From: Luzula sylvatica
Lineage: Eukaryota > Streptophyta > Magnoliopsida > Poales > Juncaceae
NCBI GenBank assembly: GCA_946800325.1
Contig: OX326956.1
Coordinates: 15,541,167-15,605,166, forward strand
Reading direction: 5' to 3'
Length of the DNA stretch: 64,000 nt
Shown here in pieces: positions 60,198 to 64,000 of this stretch. Each line of letters starts with the position of its first letter. The stretch's first letter is position 1. The notes under the pieces were generated by a model. It was not told the origin of the DNA. It worked only from the letters and a program-made list of their open reading frames with translations, and made no database searches. Both the position numbers and the translations under genes were made by a program.

Positions 60198-60536
60198 TCC
60201 GTTACAACGGAATTAAGTTCCGTTACAACGGACATTAGGGTTATGTCTAACGTAGAGATTGATATGAACGTCCGTTACAACGGAAAAAATTCCGTTATAA
60301 TGGAAAGAGGTAGTCCGTTGTAACGGATAGGAGTAGCGTTATAACGGATTGGTTGATCCGTTACAACGGACTCTTATGTCCGTTACAACGCACTAGTATG
60401 AGTGATATTGAATGCTTTTCCTTGCTGGTCCGTTACAACGGAAGTAAAGTGCGTTACAACGGAGTACCAACAGACTAAAAGTCAGGTACAAACCGAAGTG
60501 TCCGTTACAACGCAAGTTGGGTTCCGTTACAACGGA
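60198..60536. repeat. Cluster of twelve TCCGTTACAACGGA dyads inside the solo LTR
   Basis: Near-palindromic 14-mers start at 60198, 60219, 60271, 60291, 60314, 60335, 60357, 60379, 60429, 60450, 60501 and 60523. Six match the consensus exactly, and one (60314) is the perfect palindrome TCCGTTGTAACGGA. Variants have changes mostly at the outer bases. Each unit is two inverted CGTT/AACG half-sites. Spacing is often about 21-22 bp. AACGG is the core recognised by plant MYB proteins, so a binding-site array is one reading. Confidence 0.9.
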
Positions 60537-61168
60537 ACTTGTTCTGGATTTCGAAATTGCAATTTGAATTGAGGATTGAATTGAAGGTTTGTTTTGAGAT
60601 TAAACCAAGGGAGATTTAGACTAAGTTCAAGGCAGTAATTAAAAGTAAGAGATCAAGTAAAAACACGAACAAAGATTTGATTCAAGTAACAAGAACTAAA
60701 GATTCATTAAACCGAGAATTCTTTACACAAATCCGATTCGAATTTAAACTACAAGAATTACAAGAAAGGAAAGAAAATACCAAGAGAGATGAAGTGAGCT
60801 CCGAGTCTCGTCTTGGATGCCTTCCTTGTTGTTTGAGATGCTAGTGAGCTAGACACTTCGCACACCACGTTCCTTTCGTACCAATCCACAAGCCAATAGA
60901 AGAGAGCTTCGTACCGGTTGAGTGAACTCGAGATTGCAAGAAGCCCAATTGGAAGAAAGCTCCCGAGTGGAATAGAGTAAGCTTGACTCCTTGCTTGCGC
61001 GGATTCGGATGAAGAAAGCTCCACCTCAATCCTCGCAACTCGATCTTCGTCGAAGTGTAAACCAATTCACCGAATGAAGTGAGCTTCTATTGGGTGATCG
61101 ATTTAGAGAATTATCGTTCGTATTTACAATTCTTGCGTGTTCTTGAAGGTTCTTGGACTTGCTTAAGA

Positions 61169-61174
61169 GGGGGG

Positions 61175-61226
<52 letters not shown>
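61169..61226. repeat. G9 and (GA)n tract in the solo LTR
   Basis: Nine G bases (61169-61177) followed by about 25 GA units. On the minus strand this is a CT-rich stretch about 55 nt or more downstream of the TATA box, as in many plant leaders. Open frames across it are artefacts. Confidence 0.92.
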
Positions 61227-61231
<5 letters not shown>

Positions 61232-61279
61232 AGAGAATGGGCATAAAAGAACGTCCCAAACTCGTGGCCCTTGTGGTAA

Positions 61280-61287
61280 TATTTATA
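61280..61287 (-). promoter_or_regulatory. TATA box of the solo LTR
   Basis: The minus strand reads TATAAATA about 410 nt from the LTR start at 61696, with a CT-rich leader downstream. It is the likely promoter of the former retrotransposon. Confidence 0.5.
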
Positions 61288-61696
61288 GCACTCATGGAGT
61301 CTTCTTATTGGCCACGAGTTGGTGGAGAGGATTGGGGGTAAGGAGGTAATTCCCACCAAAGGTAGGTGGGCAGGATAAGGGCTAAGGATTGAGTGGTTTT
61401 CGTGTAGACTTTTGCGTAAGTTTCTATCATGATAATTGTTTGCCTCCCGTCTTATTCATGTACCGAATGTATCGGTATAATGTATCGTTTTCACTCCTCT
61501 TGACGTGTTGGAGATAACTACACTCTCCAAATTCCCAGAAATTGCTTAATTCCTATGATTAAGCAATAAAACACACTTAGTGAAGAAATATTCATGTTAT
61601 CTCAAATATGATTAATAAAGTATATATAATTGTTCTTCACAAGGGCTAAAATCCCCAAATTAAGCATTATATTTGTGCCTTATTTGCCTCACATCA

Positions 61697-64000
61697 ATGG
61701 AAAATACTCAATTTTCATGTCGTACTCAAAATACTCCGTAATCGAAGACTAACACACCCAAATTTATAAAACATTTCTTAAAAATGCAAAAACACAAGTC
61801 TAACACATTAAAAAAAAAAAATTCAATTATGATATTTTTTTTCAAAAAAAGTTAAAATTGAAGTGTAACACAAGCAAAATACTCAATTTTTATGTTGTAT
61901 TCAAAATACTCCGTAATTGAAGACTAACACACAAAAATTTCATTTTTTTTGAAAGCTTTCTTAAAACTACAATGACTGAAGTCTGACACCTTCAAAATAT
62001 TCAATTAAGATATTTTTTAAAAGAATGTTAAAATATAAGTTTAACACATGGAAAATACTCAATTTTCATGTCGTACTCAAAATACTCCGTAATTTAAGAA
62101 TAACACAAACAAATTTCAATTTTTTCAAAAACTTCTTAAAAACATAAAAACTAAAATCTAAGACCTTCAAAAAATTCAAACAAGATATATTTAAAAAAAA
62201 AGTTAAAATTGAAGTGTAACAGAAGCAAAATACCCAATTTTCATGTCGTACTCAAAATACTCCATAATTGATGACTAACACACACAAATTTAAATTTTTT
62301 CAAAAATTTATTAAAAACGCAAAAACTGAAGTCTAACACCTTCGAAAAATTCGATTAAGATATTTTTATAAAAATACTTAAAATTTAAGTGTAACACAAG
62401 AAAAATACTCAATTTTCATGTCGTACTCAAAATACTCCGTAATTGAAGACTAACACACAAAAATTTCATTTTTTTGAAAGCTTTCTTAAAACTACAAAAA
62501 CTGAAGTCTGACACCTTCAAAATATTCAATTAAGATATTTTTTAAAAGAATGTTAAAATTTAAGTTTAACACATGGAAAATACTCAATTTTCACGTCGTA
62601 CTCAAAATACTCCGTAATTGAAGAATAACACACACAAATTTCAATTTTTTCAAAACTTTCTTAAAAATGCAAAAACTGAAATCTAAGGCCTTCAAAAAAT
62701 TCAAACAAGATATTTTATAAAAAAATGTTAAAATTGAAGTGTAACACAAGCAAAATACCCAATTTTCATGTCGTACTCAAAATACTCCATAATTGAAGAC
62801 TAACACACAGAAATTTAAATTTTTTCAAAAAATTTCTTAAAAATGCAAAAACTGAAATCTAGGACCTTCAAAAAATTCAAACAAGATATTTTTTAAAAAA
62901 ATGTTAAAATCGAAGTGGAACACAAGGAAAATACTCAATTTTCATATCGTACTCAAAATACTCCGTAATTGAAGACTAACACACAAAAATTTCTAAAAAA
63001 TGCAAATACTGAAGTCTAACACCTTCAAAAAATTTAAACAAGCTATTTTTTATAAAAAAAGTTAAAATTTAAGTGTAACACAAGCTAATTACTCAATTGG
63101 CATGTCGTACTCAAAATACTCCGTAATTGAATACTAACATACACAAATTTCAAGTTTTTCAGAAAATTCTTAAAAATACGAAAAGAGAAGTCTAACACCA
63201 TCAAAAAGTTCAATTATGATATTTTTTCAAAAAATGTTAAAATTTAAGTGTAACACAAGCAAAATACTCAATTTTCATGTCGTACTCAAAATACTCCGTA
63301 ATTGAAGACTAACACACAAAAATTTCATATTTTTGAAAGCTTTCTTAAAACTACAAAAACTGAAGTCTAACACCTTCAAAATATTCAATTAAGATATTTT
63401 TTAAATGAATGTTAAAATTTAAGTTTAACACATGGAAAATACTCAATTTTCAAGTCGTACTCAAAATACTCCGTAGTTGAAGAATAACACAAACAAATTT
63501 CAATTTTTTCAAAACTTTCTTAAAACTGCAAAAACTGAAATCTAAGACCTTCAAAAAAATCAAACAAGATATTTTTAAAAAAATGTTAAAATTGAAGTGT
63601 AACACAAGCAAAATACCCAATTTTCATGTCGTACTCAAAATACTCCATAATTGAAGACTAACACACAAAAATTTAAATTTTTTTCAAAAAATTTCTTAAA
63701 AATGCAAAAACTGAAATCTAGGACCATGAAAAAATTCAAACAAGATATTTTTTAAAAAAATGTTAAAATTGAAGTGTAACACAAGCAAAATACCCAATTT
63801 TCATGTCGTACTCAAAATACTTCATAATTGATGACTAACACATACAAATTTATATTTTTTCAAAAATTTCTTAAAAACGCAAAAACTGAAGTCTAACACG
63901 TTCAAAAAATTCGATTAAGATATTTTTATAAAAATACTTAAAATTTAAGTGTAAAACAAGCAAAATACTCAATTTTCATGTCGTACTCAAAATATTCCGT
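61697..64000. repeat. Satellite array, continued (about 13 monomers, runs off the window)
   Basis: Same 175-bp family and orientation as 44803-60018. The first complete two monomers (about 61740-62050) are near copies of the two monomers just left of the solo LTR. The array continues past the window end. Confidence 0.97.

Larger units (their letters stand above)
60019..61696 (-). mobile_element. Solo LTR (1678 bp) inserted in the satellite
   Basis: The insert starts TGATGAACGGG and ends CTCACATCA on the plus strand, giving TGATG/CATCA terminal inverted repeats. It is flanked by a perfect 5-bp target-site duplication ATGGA (60014-60018 and 61697-61701), the signature of LTR retrotransposon integration. 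No internal coding region or second LTR copy is seen, so it is best explained as a solo LTR left by recombination between LTRs. A TATA box TATAAATA on the minus strand (61280-61287) and a CT-rich leader downstream suggest minus orientation. It also contains the dyad cluster 60198-60536. The parent family, perhaps Ty3/gypsy by LTR length, cannot be assigned from an LTR alone. Confidence 0.88.

Noticed and set aside
60019..61696. The insert in the satellite as a host gene
   Set aside because: No coherent exons; the TGATG/CATCA ends with a 5-bp duplication identify it as an LTR.

Overview
This is an AT-rich stretch of nuclear DNA from a plant, most likely a eudicot. The evidence is a plant-type GATA zinc-finger gene with one short intron, a Ty1/copia retrotransposon primed by initiator tRNA-Met, plant-style SINE, LINE, hAT-MITE and Helitron termini, and a long satellite array with a monomer of about 175 bp. 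No bacterial or organellar gene organisation is visible. I cannot name the species.

Only one intact host gene is well supported: a class-A (GATA9/GATA12-like) transcription factor on the minus strand at 10630-11750 (two exons, 348 residues). The only other intact coding sequence is the copia gag-pol polyprotein at 34319-39298.

Layout. (1) 1-10 kb: AT-rich intergenic DNA with a TSD-flanked tRNA-derived SINE (4785-5002) next to a 5'-truncated, decayed LINE with matching TSDs (5067-7135). (2) 10-12.1 kb: the GATA gene, with three G-boxes beyond its 3' end and a TATA box upstream. (3) 12-25.5 kb: no convincing gene. It holds several fold-back MITEs, a G-quadruplex/G-box patch and a diverged segmental duplication (21.43-22.17 / 24.99-25.47 kb). 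One duplicate carries a MITE and the other preserves the empty site. (4) 25.5-31.8 kb: a 109-bp minisatellite, a Helitron-like 3' end around a T-rich minisatellite, and two further Helitron-like ends facing inward around gene-like scraps (a transit-peptide-like first exon and short splice-bounded open stretches). (5) 31.8-44.8 kb: a dispersed repeat pair (31.9-32.7 / 43.9-44.4 kb), a structurally complete and apparently very young copia element (34148-39610: LTRs identical by eye, perfect 5-bp TSD), a hAT MITE with perfect 8-bp TSD (41757-42261) and long CT/TA microsatellites. (6) 44.8-64 kb: a satellite array of roughly 100 monomers in several subtypes that form irregular higher-order repeats. 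It is interrupted by a 1678-bp solo LTR (60019-61696) with a 5-bp TSD, and that LTR contains a cluster of 12 dyad-symmetric sites.

The most striking items are the inverted AACGG dyad cluster in the solo LTR, the satellite's higher-order structure and junctions, the copia element with a shortened integrase D-E spacing and an ORF ending inside its own 3' LTR, and the Helitron-bounded gene scraps. No clearly new defence, metabolic or regulatory system is visible.
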